Position numbers and translations under genes: made by a program. DNA of 64,000 nt from Desmonostoc muscorum LEGE 12446 (GTDB lineage: Bacteria > Cyanobacteriota > Cyanobacteriia > Cyanobacteriales > Nostocaceae), in the NCBI RefSeq assembly GCF_015207005.2, contig NZ_JADEXS020000001.1:6905001-6969000 (forward strand). The letters are read 5' to 3'. Numbering within the stretch: position 1 is the first letter of the stretch; every line of letters begins with the position of its first letter. Of the stretch, positions 44,084 to 53,355 are shown piece by piece. Under the pieces are notes generated by a model. The model had not been told where the DNA came from. It made no database searches and saw only the letters and a program-made list of their open reading frames with translations.

Positions 44084-45625
44084 TCAGCTTTCGCTTTTGC
44101 TCATGTGCTTGTAATCGTGGCAACTCTCGTGAATTGCTTCCAGATTATTTTTCTTCCAGTTGGCGTGATTTTCGTCGATGTGATGCAGATGAATCCGTTC
44201 CTCATCGATGAACTTTAAGCCGCAAGAGGCACATCTATGGTTTTGCTTCTTAAGAGCAAAAGAAGTTTCGCCGTCATAGAGCTTACTTTTGCGTTCGCTC
44301 CAGTAGGCTGTATCTCCGTCATAGGGGGATTTTGTTCCTTTAACCATGACGTGGCTACTTTCGGAGTAGGAAACTGCTGGGAATGCTTTGTCTAGTAATT
44401 TCTTGCTAGCGTAGCGATTTTTCTTGGCTTCCTTGTTGAATACCGTATAAGCTCTTTTTTTGATGTGGTATAACGAGTTTCTAGACCCGTCCATCTTGCA
44501 GAACTTATGGTAATTTCTCCAACCTCTTACTACCGGGGCTAATTTCTCAGCCTTTGTGGTAGCACCATAATTCGAGTTGTTGACGATGTGTTTTACTTTC
44601 TTACGGAATGCTTTGAAGTTGTCCACTGAGGGAATGCTTCTAAACTTTCCGTTTTTCTGGACTTTAAAGTGCCAGCCGAGGAAATCAAACCCATCTGTCG
44701 CGGCGGTAACTTTGGTTTTCTTTTGGCTTACATTCATTCCGCGTTTGCGGAGGAACTCGCTGATTTTCTCAAGTATCTCTATCGCATTATCTTCGGGTCG
44801 GAGTATAATAACCATGTCATCCGCGTATCGGATTGATGGCTCGTTGATTTGCCCGTTGGCTCTGTATCTGTGGATACTTTCAACCCCGTTGAGTGCGATG
44901 TTTGCTAATAGTGGGCTGACTACTCCCCCTTGAGGTGTACCCTGTTCGGGGAATTCTGGGTTTACTCCTGCCTTGAGGCATCGGTATATTCCGAGTTTTA
45001 AGCCTTTGGGGGCGATGAGTTCGTCCATTATTGCTGAGTGGTTAATCCTATCGAAGCATTTTTCGATATCGAGTTCTATAACTCGTTTCTCTGTTCCATT
45101 GCAGGAAGAGCGTAGGTTATTGTAGATGTACCGTTGTGCATCGTGAGCAGAGCGCCCTGTTCTGAACCCGTAGCTCCTGGCGTGGAAAGTGGCTTCGTGT
45201 GCTGGTTCTAGTGCATATTTTGCAAGGCATTGCCAAGCTCTATCCGCTATGGTTGGTATTTTAAGCATTCTGGTAGTCCCGTCCTTTTTGGGGATGGGGA
45301 TTTCCCTTAGTCCTTGATGCTTCCAATTTCCACTATTCATTTTCAGTAATTCTTCAAGGTTGAAGCGTTCCTCAAATGACAGGGATTTCTTACCATCAAT
45401 ACCCGCCGTTTTTTTACCAGCGTTTAGCTGAGATACAAGTCTAATTGCAAGAAATCGAGCCGAGGTGGATTTAAAAATAAGCTTTTGGAGAAACCTAGCT
45501 TTCCGTTTGTCTCCAACTTGAACCGCTTTAAATACGCGCTTTTGAAGGCGGAAAAGATTTCGGCGGAATTTCTTCCACGGTAAGGCTTTCCAAGATTCAC
45601 TAGTATGTCTACTGTGTCTAATCAT
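44084..45625 (-). CDS. ltrA: Group II intron reverse transcriptase/maturase with HNH nuclease
   Basis: 513 residues, complete. The reverse transcriptase region has LDIEKCFDRINHSAI, QGGVVSPLLANIALNG and the catalytic IRYADDMVII. The maturase (X) domain follows with VRGWRNYHKFC and the DNA-binding part, then an HNH endonuclease with CASCGLKF, IHLHHIDENHANWKK and CHDYKH. These functions splice the intron and drive retrohoming. All motifs are intact, so the intron could still be mobile. Start ATG 45625 (MIRHSRHTSESWKALPW) is a normal opening for intron proteins with N-terminal RT0. Confidence 0.95.
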   Translation of the reverse strand: MIRHSRHTSESWKALPWKKFRRNLFRLQKRVFKAVQVGDKRKARFLQKLIFKSTSARFLAIRLVSQLNAGKKTAGIDGKKSLSFEERFNLEELLKMNSGNWKHQGLREIPIPKKDGTTRMLKIPTIADRAWQCLAKYALEPAHEATFHARSYGFRTGRSAHDAQRYIYNNLRSSCNGTEKRVIELDIEKCFDRINHSAIMDELIAPKGLKLGIYRCLKAGVNPEFPEQGTPQGGVVSPLLANIALNGVESIHRYRANGQINEPSIRYADDMVIILRPEDNAIEILEKISEFLRKRGMNVSQKKTKVTAATDGFDFLGWHFKVQKNGKFRSIPSVDNFKAFRKKVKHIVNNSNYGATTKAEKLAPVVRGWRNYHKFCKMDGSRNSLYHIKKRAYTVFNKEAKKNRYASKKLLDKAFPAVSYSESSHVMVKGTKSPYDGDTAYWSERKSKLYDGETSFALKKQNHRCASCGLKFIDEERIHLHHIDENHANWKKNNLEAIHESCHDYKHMSKSES

Positions 45626-46183
45626 TTTCTCTTCTAGAGTTTGTATTTTCTGAACACCTCAGACCAATTACGGTCTGTCCTACCCGAATTGTGAGAGTTC
45701 CGCTTCTCGTCTAGCCTACTTGGGGAACGAAAGCCCCAGGACTCACAAATCGTTTTTATTCGTTCCCTCGGAGAGATTGATTGTTCCGTTAGATGTAGCC
45801 AATTTGACCGTTGGATTCCCTAGACTCTTGCCGTTATTGGCGATATTACGGCGGGAATTGGCTCCAACGAAGTCAGGGATTTTAGTGTTGCGCCCTGCTC
45901 TACGATGGGTCACTTTTTGAGGCTCTGTTTCATCATAGGAACTCCCTATTAGCGCCAGTGTCAACCCGCAACGGTCGTCTGATTGCGCCCTGTTCCCAGC
46001 TTCACTCTACAAGAACCGAGCTTGTTCGGTGTGGGCAGATAAGGAGTCAATTCTGAGTCTGAATGGCAAGGCTTACACTTGCATCTGACCGAGAGTTCAG
46101 CCTTTAGTGACAGTAATCTGCTGTCGGGCTGGCTTAGTTATGTGCGGACTGACTACCGTGATTCACTAAGCAACGAATCGCAC

Positions 46184-48085
46184 ACCGCCTTCAGCACCAG
46201 CGACCAAATGCTATTTAAAGGCTATGCTTTGGGTGCAGTGGACTATTTACTCAAACCAATAGATCCCAATATCCTCACTTCTAAAGTCACAGTATTCGCA
46301 GAACTATTTAAGAAAACAGAAGCCGTCAAGCTACAAGCAGCGCAATTAGTAGCCGTTAATGCCGAACTCAGGCAAAGTGAAGAGAGATTTCGTTCCCTGA
46401 GTACCTGCTCACCAGTTGGCATTTTTGAAATTGATACAGAAGGACGTTGTAGGTATACGAATCCGCGTTATCAGACAATTTGTGGTATGAAAGCGGCAGA
46501 GAGTTTAGAAAAGAGATGGCTGGAATCTGTTCATCCTGAAGATAGAGAACGAGCGGTTGTTAGTTGGTCTGGCTACATTAATGAAGGTCGTGACTACTCC
46601 GAAGAATTTCGCTTTCAAACTACTCATGGCAATGTTCGTTGGGTTCAGGTTCGTTCATCACCCATGCTTTCCAGTCAAGGGGAATTACTGGGATATGTGG
46701 GCACCCTTGAAGATATTACTGAACGCAAGCAAGCAGAAGAAGTCCGCGCTCAAGTAATTCGAGAACAAACGGCGAGACAGGAAGCAGAAGCAGCAAATCG
46801 GATGAAAGATGAATTTCTCGCTGTCCTCTCCCACGAACTCCGCACACCCCTAACTTCGATGCTTGGCTGGTCAAAAATCCTCCGCTCTAAGAAACTTGAC
46901 GAGAAAGCCACTTCCCGCGCCCTAGAGGCGATCGAGCGCAACGCTACATCTCAGATGCAACTAATTGAGGATATTTTGGATGTATCAAGGATTATCCGTG
47001 GTCAGTTGCGATTAAATGTATGTGCTGTGAATTTGAACTCGGTGATGGAGGCAGCCTTAGAAGCAGTGCGTCCCTTGGCAGAAGCAAAAGATATTCAATT
47101 AAATACTGTCTTGGATACAACGGTTGGTTCAGTTTATGGCGATCCAGCCCGTTTACAGCAAGTTGTTTGGAATCTATTAACTAACGCCATTAAATTTACA
47201 CATAAAGGTGGTAGGGTAGAAGTCAGGCTGTCTACCTATTTTGGATTTTCGATTGACGATAGCCCTCTTTTAGCGAGTAATCGAGCGTCTTTGGGATTGG
47301 AATCTGAGAATGAAAACTTCAACTCTTCAAGCACTAATGAAAGCAGTAATCCAAAATCCAAAATCCAAAATCCAAAATTCCAATACGCCCAAATTCAAGT
47401 AATAGATACAGGCATTGGCATCAGTGCAGAGTTTTTGCCGAAAGTATTTGAGCGCTTCCGGCAAGCAGACAGCACCACAACACGATCGCACAATGGACTA
47501 GGACTAGGATTAGCGATCGTTCGTCACTTGGTAGAACTGCACAAAGGCACCATCTCGGCCGAAAGTCCAGGCACAGAACAGGGAGCAACCTTTACTGTGA
47601 AGCTGCCATTGCTACAAGACAATCGGGGAAACAAAGCCAGTAGAGAAGCAGCAGGAGAAATTTCTCCCCCTGAAGTCTCTACTCCCCTTGCTGGATTAAA
47701 AGTTTTAGTTGTAGATGATGAAACAGATACCCGTAACTTTCTCAGTTTTATGTTTGAGGACTATGGGGCAGTTGCCACTGCGGTGGCGTCAGTGGATGAA
47801 GCATTAGCAGTATTAGAACAAGCAAAACCAGATATCCTGATTAGCGACATCGGTATGTCAGAGCAAGATGGTTACACGCTGATTCGTAAACTGCGTTCTT
47901 TAGAACCAGAAAAAGGCGGACGCATTCCGGCGATCGCTTTAACTGCATACACGCGAGACGAAGACCGCTTGCAAGCGCTTGCAGCCGGATTTCAACAGCA
48001 TCTACCTAAGCCAATTGACCCCACGAAATTAATTGGTGTGGTTGTTAATGTATTGAAACTGCCTGTAGAAGTTCCGGTGAGTTAG
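46184..48085 (+). pseudogene. Hybrid sensor kinase, 3' fragment (PAS, HisKA, ATPase, receiver)
   Basis: 634 codons that continue the receiver of 43732-43989 (TAFSTSDQMLF; LLKPIDP with the receiver Lys). Then coiled linker, a PAS domain (ERFRSLSTCSPVGIFEI to YVGTLEDITERKQAEE), HisKA with phospho-acceptor His in VLSHELRTPL, HATPase_c (NLLTNAIKFT, DTGIGIS, LGLGLAIVRHLV) and a C-terminal receiver (VLVVDDE; DILISDIGMSEQDG; LPKPIDP). About 40 residues between N- and G1-boxes are low-complexity and partly encoded by a CCAAAATCC array. No start codon of its own; an in-frame ATG inside the intron (46079) could produce a shortened kinase, so residual function is possible. Confidence 0.88.
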
Positions 48086-48087
48086 TG

Positions 48088-48256
48088 GGGAGATGGGGAG
48101 TGGGGAGTGGGGAGTGTGGGAGATGAGGGAGATTAGGGGGATGAGGGAGAGGGGGGAGACAAGGGAGAAAAATTGCTACCATGTCCCCTTTGTCCTCTTC
48201 CCATGCCCAATCCCCAATCCCCAATCCCCAATCCCCAATCCCCAATCCCCAATCAA
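48088..48256. repeat. Inverted pair of GGGGAGTG / CCCCAATC arrays
   Basis: GGGGAGTGGGGAGTG units plus GATGAGG units (about 48088-48160), followed by CCCAATCCCCAATCC (seven-base unit, about 7 copies, 48206-48254). The far arm forms the 3' end of the DUF2237 gene. Confidence 0.7.
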
Positions 48257-48618
48257 GAAGAAGTTACGGCATGTTTTTTGAGATCGTCTAGTGAAACTAC
48301 TTCCAAAGCTCTAGGATGAGTTGCTGAAAGGATTACTGGGGGAGCAACGCCGGCATCGAGGGCTTCTTGCCAGCGATAAGCACACAAGCACCAGCGATCG
48401 CCTTCTTTGAGTCCAGGAAAATTATATTCAGGAACAGGTGTACTCAGGTCATTGCCGCACGATTTGGTAAATTCAAGGAATTCTTGTGTTACTTGGGCAC
48501 ATATGACGTGTGACCCAAAATCCTGGCCACCTGTACGACAAAAGCCGTCCCGGTAGAACCCAGTTATGGGAGAAGTGCAGCAAACTTCTAGGTCTCCACC
48601 AATTACGTTTGAATTCAT
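48253..48618 (-). CDS. DUF2237 family protein
   Basis: 121 residues of DUF2237: NVIGGDLEVCCTSPITGFYR, CRTGGQDFGSHVICAQVT, FLEFTKSCGNDLSTPVPEYN and WCLCAYRWQEAL. Conserved Cys and Asp residues and a compact size are typical. The function of the family is unknown to me. The start ATG at 48618 matches homologues (N-terminal MNSNVIGG). The stop TGA sits at the edge of the CCCCAATC array. Confidence 0.88.
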   Translation of the reverse strand: MNSNVIGGDLEVCCTSPITGFYRDGFCRTGGQDFGSHVICAQVTQEFLEFTKSCGNDLSTPVPEYNFPGLKEGDRWCLCAYRWQEALDAGVAPPVILSATHPRALEVVSLDDLKKHAVTSS

Positions 48619-48941
48619 TGCTTCACTTACATGAGTATGATATTGATTTTACCAATATCAGCTCATTTGTGAAGAAGAATTCAGAATTGATAACTCAGAA
48701 TTCAGTAGGAATCAGAGTCCGACTCTTTGATGAATATTAGTTTTATCCGGATCACCGCGCCTTCTTAAAACTGTTAGTTGCTTGCTATATTTTGCTCATC
48801 GGGTTGGAGATCAAAATTACTCTAAAAAATTTTCCCGAATTTTCCGGAATCAATAATACTGGAGTGGTATTACATATCAGAGCAACGATAATTATACTGA
48901 ACTTTTATAACTAACCTTAGGGGAATATAGCCCCATTTTTT

Positions 48942-48972
48942 CAAAAGCCTGGTCATTAAAACCGGGCTTTTG
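48942..48972. terminator. Terminator-like hairpin
   Basis: CAAAAGCCTGGT and ACCGGGCTTTTG pair around a seven-base loop; the plus strand has a T-run before it and the minus strand CAAAAGCCCGGT. Not directly behind a gene on either strand, so it could end an unrecognised small RNA; that is speculative. Confidence 0.45.
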
Positions 48973-49026
48973 ATATTTAATACACAAGTTATTTATAGGA
49001 CTAATATTTTATTTTTGAAAAGATAC

Positions 49027-49164
49027 GTAGTGGCGTGGCAAGACTAAAGTAGTGCATTAGCTTTCCTCCTGTGGGATGGGCGTCTCGCCCGTCCTAATTG
49101 GCGGGCAAGATGCCCGCCCCACAAGAAAATTTATTGCAACATTTTAGGCTTGACACGCCACTAC
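49027..49164. mobile_element. MITE-like element with 16-bp terminal inverted repeats
   Basis: GTAGTGGCGTGGCAAG at 49027 and CTTGACACGCCACTAC at 49149 pair with one mismatch. 138 bases, with inner GGCGGGCAAGATGCCCGCC palindrome. Both flanks share a TATTTTTGAA-like string in inverted order, so the element may be longer (about 48998-49205). The same flank occurs near 8781. Confidence 0.55.
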
Positions 49165-49279
49165 AAATAGTTAATTTTGTTCAAAAATCAAACCGGATTC
49201 CTATATAAAGTAAAAATCAAATTACCGTAGGGTCAGCTAACTGTGCGACCCTACATTATGGTTAAGTACAACGGTGGAC

Positions 49280-50107
49280 TTACTTTGCCTTAATTGGTGT
49301 TAGAGCTACACCTTTGTAATAATGCCCCAAAATTTGTAGGTGGTTCACTCCTTGACGAGCCAAATTGTACGCTCCCCATTGACTCATGCCTAAACCATGA
49401 CCGAAGCCAAGTCCTTGGAGGACAAAACTACCATCTGCTCCCTTGGAGATGCTAAAACGGGTACTTTTTAGTTTGAGCGCTGTCCGTACTTGTTCGCCCT
49501 GTAACACTTTCGTGCCTTTGTTGCCGACAATTTTCAATACTTTGACACTCCTAAAAGGCGAAAATGTTTCTGGAATCATCGCCGTTACACTACCTACTTC
49601 AGGAAATTTAGCGCTAATTTCACTGGACGAAAAGGTTTTCACCCAATTACACTGTTTGATATTTTGGTCGTAGTCTTGAACAGCGCGCAGGTACGGTAAG
49701 GTATTTCCCCAAACATCTTCGACATTTTCGGTGTGTCCGCCAGAACAAGCGTGGAAAACTGAGAGAATAATTTTGTTTTTGTAAGTTAGTACCTGGTTAG
49801 CTGTTTCATCAACTGCTTTGTAAGTAGCAGGAGATTCACTAATAACACCTTTGTAAATTTGCCAGCGATCGGGGGTGTTGCCTAAATCGTAAACGGGATT
49901 ATTGCGCTGTTTTTCTCGTTCGTAAAGGGCATAAGTGCGGGCTGCGATCGCCTGGGCTTTCAAAGCTTCTTGAGGCCAGCTAGCATCCATTTCGCCACCA
50001 AGAACGCTGTAGAGATACTCTTGGTCATCAACCCAGTTAACAGCAGTTAAACCTTTTTCTGTGGGGACAACCAGAGTTCTGCCCCGATACCAGCGATCGC
50101 CAATATA
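49280..50107 (-). pseudogene. SpoIID/LytB-domain gene, 3' part (split by an IS)
   Basis: After the insertion the frame reads FYIGDRWYRGRTLVVPTE and continues with the SpoIID domain: YLYSVLGGEMDASWPQEALK, AQAIAARTYALYERE, FHACSGGHTENVEDVWGN, LPYLRAVQDYD and GFGHGLGMSQWGAYNLARQG. SpoIID/LytB proteins trim or modify peptidoglycan. The first MSNG codons are read from IS end sequence, so the apparent start at 50122 is an artefact. Its N-terminus is at 51046-51365; with both joined the gene would encode about 380 residues. Confidence 0.88.
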
Positions 50108-51045
50108 GAACCCATTTGACATCTAAGAAGGTGCTGCAAGCCTCTTAATCATTAGCCTGATGAAGCAGATATTGAGTTTGGCAGTGGCACTAACCAGGGT
50201 TCGTTCAAAGTTCTTAACCAGAATTTTACAGCGCTCCATCCAAGCATTGGAGCGTTCGATCACCCATCTAGCTATTGCCGGAACAAATCCAGATTTTCCT
50301 TGTGCCGCTTTCTCTTGTTTTGAGGGTTTCGTAGAAAGTTGAAACTGAATTTTGGTCATGATCTCTGGGTAAATTCGCTCTAACTCCTGAGTCAAATATT
50401 CTGGGTGATACCCATGATCTAGCAGGATAGTAATCTTGGGAATATCGATAGGTTTTGACTTGAAGTAGTCGATGTTGAGAGTAAACATCTCAATTAATCC
50501 GGCATCATCCGAGACATTGGCGCGAGTACAGAGCGTAAAAAAGGGAAACCCAAGGGTGTCAATAGCCAAATGCCTTTTAATACCGTTGGTGGCTTTGTAG
50601 AAGCAAAAACCTTTCGACTCCACACTGGCGTTGCAGGTATTTTTCACTGCTTGGGAGTCAATGATGATCAATGTCGTCCAGTGCGGTTTTTTTTTTACCT
50701 GTTCACGCACTTGTCCATGTAAGACACTCATCAGTTCCTCAAATACCCCGGCTGCTCGCCACTGTTTGTAGTGCCAATATACAGTGGAATAAGGGGGGAG
50801 GTCTTTAGGTAAGTCTTGCCAATTGCATCCATTTTTTAGTTGATAGAGAATTCCATTGAAGATATCTCGCTTTGGCCAGTTGGTCGGTCGAGTCTGCTTC
50901 TTAGTCGGTAATATCTCTTGCAATAAGGGTTCAAAAATTTCCCATTCTGCATCAGTGAGGTTGCTGGAATACGCCATTAGTATTGGATTTTAGATGCTGA
51001 GGAGTACCTTAATTCAAAACCTCACAAGATGTCAAATGGGTTCTA
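50108..51045 (-). mobile_element. IS5-family insertion sequence, complete (938 bp)
   Basis: Perfect 17-bp terminal inverted repeats GAACCCATTTGACATCT (50108-50124, and complement at 51029-51045), further partial match inward. Both sides carry TATA (50104-50107 and 51046-51049), a 4-bp target duplication. Removing the IS and one TATA restores the reading frame of the SpoIID gene across GTT-TAT-ATT-GGC. It holds one transposase gene on the minus strand. Confidence 0.93.
50123..50977 (-). CDS. IS5-family DDE transposase
   Basis: 284 residues, intact. An N-terminal DUF4096-like domain (LTDAEWEIFEPLLQ; NGCNWQDLPKDLPPYSTVYW) is followed by a DDE core: Asp in LIIIDSQAVKNT, Asp in ITILLDHGYHP and Glu in ARWVIERSNAWMERC. 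It cuts and joins the 17-bp ends of the surrounding element. The stop codon overlaps the left inverted repeat. No frameshift, so the IS could be active. Confidence 0.93.
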   Translation of the reverse strand: MAYSSNLTDAEWEIFEPLLQEILPTKKQTRPTNWPKRDIFNGILYQLKNGCNWQDLPKDLPPYSTVYWHYKQWRAAGVFEELMSVLHGQVREQVKKKPHWTTLIIIDSQAVKNTCNASVESKGFCFYKATNGIKRHLAIDTLGFPFFTLCTRANVSDDAGLIEMFTLNIDYFKSKPIDIPKITILLDHGYHPEYLTQELERIYPEIMTKIQFQLSTKPSKQEKAAQGKSGFVPAIARWVIERSNAWMERCKILVKNFERTLVSATAKLNICFIRLMIKRLAAPS

Positions 51046-51365
51046 TAAACGAATCCTTTACCTGTCGGCTCAATCCAAAATAAACCAGACTGCCACTTAT
51101 CTAAAGCCACTCCCCCAGGAACCGCTTGAGCATAAAATGCACTCATCGCCGGCAACTGTCCCAAAGTCCGGCCAGTGCTATCCTTAACAATCCCAGTTGT
51201 GGAACTGCCCACTTTTACCTGATTAACCCCCCTCTCAATTGCTACGCGCAAGATTACAGACGCTTGAGCTGGGGCAACCAAAGCTATCCATAAGAAGACA
51301 CTTACCCACCAATGACGCACTTTAATCTGGGAAAATAAAGAGCCTAAGTAAAGTTGGAATTTCAT
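51046..51365 (-). pseudogene. SpoIID/LytB-domain gene, 5' part (signal peptide region)
   Basis: ATG at 51365 opens a signal peptide (VRHWWVSVFLWIALVAPAQA) and the N-terminal part of a SpoIID-type protein (SVILRVAIERGVNQVKVGSS, FWIEPTGKGFVY). At the codon for GFVY the IS begins; the last residues of the apparent ORF (RTHLTSCEVLN) are read from the IS end. The remainder of the gene is at 49280-50107. Confidence 0.85.
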
Positions 51366-51620
51366 GTTGATCATCTAATCATCACATTAGTATCTGTTTG
51401 ACGCTCTGAATTATGGCGTCTACTACTTTAAGATGAGACACTTCTCCAACAGAGGAGGTTGCCACCTCCTACTAATTATGCATTTTGGTTTAGTTATGGG
51501 GTAGAAATTGGGGAGTGGGGAGTGGGCATTGGGCATGGGAAGAAGCAGGGGAGCAGGGAGCAGAGGGGAGGATCTTCTCCCCTGCCCCCTGCTACTCTGC
51601 CTGTTCCTCATCCTCCTCAT

Positions 51621-52199
51621 CTACCCCATACCCCATGCCCAATTCTCATTATTTCGTTGTAAAAAATCGTCTACGGTGCTGGTGGAGACTGCTACAGCTA
51701 AACCGTTAGCAATCATGGTATTAATGCCCACAACTCGACCGAGACAGTCAGCAAGTGGCCCTCCAGAATTACCAGGATACAGTTGCAAATCCGCTACAAC
51801 CATACCTGGATTATTTGCATAAATAATTCCAGTTGTCACAGCACCACTGTCACCAAATGGATTACCCACTGCCAAAACTAATTCACCCACTCGTAGCGCC
51901 TCGGAATTACCAATGGTTGCAGCGGTTAAATCTGTGGCGACAATTTTTAGGGCGGCTAAATCATGCTGTGGGTCAAACTTTACGCGCACTGCATCAAATA
52001 CCCGTCCATCTGACAGTTTTATAGTTGGGCGATCGCTAATCGCTACATGGGCATTAGTGATAATTAGTCCGTCAGACCGCCAAATCACACCAGAACCAAC
52101 TCCTAAAGAACCACTTTGTACTTTGACAGTACTATTGCGTAGCTTAGTAGCCACTTGTGTCAATTCAGTAGCTATATCAGTTAATGTTGTGTTTGCCAT
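51621..52199 (-). CDS. Trypsin-like serine protease without PDZ (catalytic partner)
   Basis: ATG at 52199 (MANTTLTDIATELTQ). A DegP/HtrA-like chymotrypsin fold with the full triad: His in IITNAHVAIS, Asp in DPQHDLAALKI, Ser in YPGNSGGPLAD. No PDZ domain and no signal peptide, 192 residues in all. The last residues (NENWAWGMG) are read from a GGGCATTGG-type array, so the C-terminus was probably replaced by a repeat, perhaps removing a PDZ or tail. Follows the gene at 52211-53122 with an 11-base gap on the same strand; see that entry. Confidence 0.88.
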   Translation of the reverse strand: MANTTLTDIATELTQVATKLRNSTVKVQSGSLGVGSGVIWRSDGLIITNAHVAISDRPTIKLSDGRVFDAVRVKFDPQHDLAALKIVATDLTAATIGNSEALRVGELVLAVGNPFGDSGAVTTGIIYANNPGMVVADLQLYPGNSGGPLADCLGRVVGINTMIANGLAVAVSTSTVDDFLQRNNENWAWGMG

Positions 52200-52210
52200 G
52201 TTTTTTAACT

Positions 52211-53122
52211 TCAAACTTCCGAAGTAGGTCGTTCGCCAACTACGATCGCTAACTCAATTAACACGCCACCCCGTACAATTTGTACATTCACGGTTTGACC
52301 AATGCGATCGCTATTATTGAGCAGCCCTAGCACATCACCTGTATCACTCACAGTTACGCCATCGAATGTCACCAAAACATCGCCAAGCAGCACACCTGCA
52401 TTGTCAGCGGGTCCGGAAGGCTCAACATTGACGACAATTACCCCGGTGGCAGAAGTTAAATTCAGAGCTGTTTTGAGATTATTTGGTAAGCGTACAGGTT
52501 GCATTCCTACACCCAAGTAGCCTTTAGAAATGCGTCCTTTTGTGATTAATTGATTAACCACGCGATCGACTGTAGCAGCGGGAATAGTCAAAGCCGTACC
52601 ACGCCGTCCTGATGTATTCATACCTACAACATTCCCAGCGGCATCTACAAGCGGCCCGCCTGCAAAACCAGAGTAAAGGGTGATATCTGGGCGAATGAAC
52701 TGGTCAATATTACCGCCACTCATACTCCGCCAAGCACCACTAACTACACTCACCGCACCCATGGCCGCCCGCAAATCACCTCCGCTACTTCTTCCTAGTC
52801 CTAGTACCAGATGACCGACTTTGAGCGTTTTGGCATCACCAATTTTTGCCACAGGTATTTCTGCATTTTCCAGTTGAAAAACAGCGATATCAGTAGTAGA
52901 GTCATGGCCGAGGAATGTTACTGGCGCAGTGTGTCCATTTGATAGAGTAACAGTGATGTCATCATAGCGCTGGAGCGACTCATCAGAGGTAATAATAATC
53001 CCATTACGCCAGTGAATGCCACTTGGGGAAACACGAGTACCCCCATTTACCGCAACTACAGCATTTCCAGCCTGTTCTACGGTGTCGGCTAAGCTGTTAG
53101 ATAAAGCCAGTAATGAAGACAT
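52211..53122 (-). CDS. Catalytically degenerate trypsin-like protein with PDZ domain
   Basis: 303 residues. The protease-like N-terminal domain aligns with HtrA, but His is replaced: IIITSDESLQ stands where ITNAHV would be. Ser is replaced: LYSGFAGGPLVD for PGNSGGPL. The Asp remains (TTDIAVFQLEN). The C-terminal PDZ (GYLGVGMQPVRLPNNLKTAL; GPADNAGVLLGDVLVTFDGV; GQTVNVQIVRGG) is intact. So it should not cleave peptides but may bind substrates. No signal peptide. It is first in a two-gene unit with the active protease at 51621-52199. Confidence 0.88.
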   Translation of the reverse strand: MSSLLALSNSLADTVEQAGNAVVAVNGGTRVSPSGIHWRNGIIITSDESLQRYDDITVTLSNGHTAPVTFLGHDSTTDIAVFQLENAEIPVAKIGDAKTLKVGHLVLGLGRSSGGDLRAAMGAVSVVSGAWRSMSGGNIDQFIRPDITLYSGFAGGPLVDAAGNVVGMNTSGRRGTALTIPAATVDRVVNQLITKGRISKGYLGVGMQPVRLPNNLKTALNLTSATGVIVVNVEPSGPADNAGVLLGDVLVTFDGVTVSDTGDVLGLLNNSDRIGQTVNVQIVRGGVLIELAIVVGERPTSEV

Positions 53123-53232
53123 AAGATTTTCTCGCCAACGTTCTTAGATGTTCACATCGTGCCGCTTTCTACACAGTGATGACATCGGAAAAATGGGGAG
53201 AATTCATCCTAGAAAAATGGTTAGGAGTTAGT

Positions 53233-53335
53233 CATTGGGCATTGGGCATTGGGCATTGGGCATTGGTTATTTCTCCCCCTGCCTCCCCTGCCTCCCCTGC
53301 TTCCCCTGCTCCCTCATCCCTACTCCCTTTTTCAA
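53233..53335. repeat. GGGCATT array with adjoining CCCCTGCCT array
   Basis: Four GGGCATTGGGCATTGG units (about 53236-53266) followed by CCCCCTGCCTCCCCTGC-type units (about 53273-53312). Lies between the pseudo-protease promoter and hemD, which diverge. Confidence 0.6.
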
Positions 53336-53355
53336 TAAAATTACCTCACTGAATA

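Larger units (their letters stand above)
43990..46183 (-). mobile_element. Group II intron, complete, antisense to its host gene
   Basis: About 2,194 bases on the minus strand. Its 5' end starts GTGCGATTCG at 46183 (canonical GUGYG), a domain V lies at 44033-44066, and an intact reverse transcriptase/maturase ORF (44084-45625) sits in domain IV. A domain VI-like stem (GAGAGG...CGACTC) follows to about 43990; the 3' boundary is uncertain by one or two bases. It interrupts the receiver domain of a hybrid kinase. Being antisense, it cannot be spliced from the kinase mRNA, so the host gene is disrupted. Confidence 0.9.
48619..49279. other. Intergenic region with hairpin and MITE
   Basis: 660 bases without a gene. 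Contains a short GAATTCAG array (about 48680-48705), a terminator-like hairpin at 48942, a MITE-like element at 49027-49164, and a degenerate GTAGGG palindrome at 49227-49254. Confidence 0.55.

Noticed and set aside
43990..46183. Two independent kinases separated by a reverse transcriptase gene
   Set aside because: Exon ends join in frame to restore IIFLTAFS, so this is one gene split by an intron.
49280..51374. Two separate small SpoIID genes with inverted flanks
   Set aside because: The inverted flanks are the IS terminal repeats; removing the IS restores one gene.
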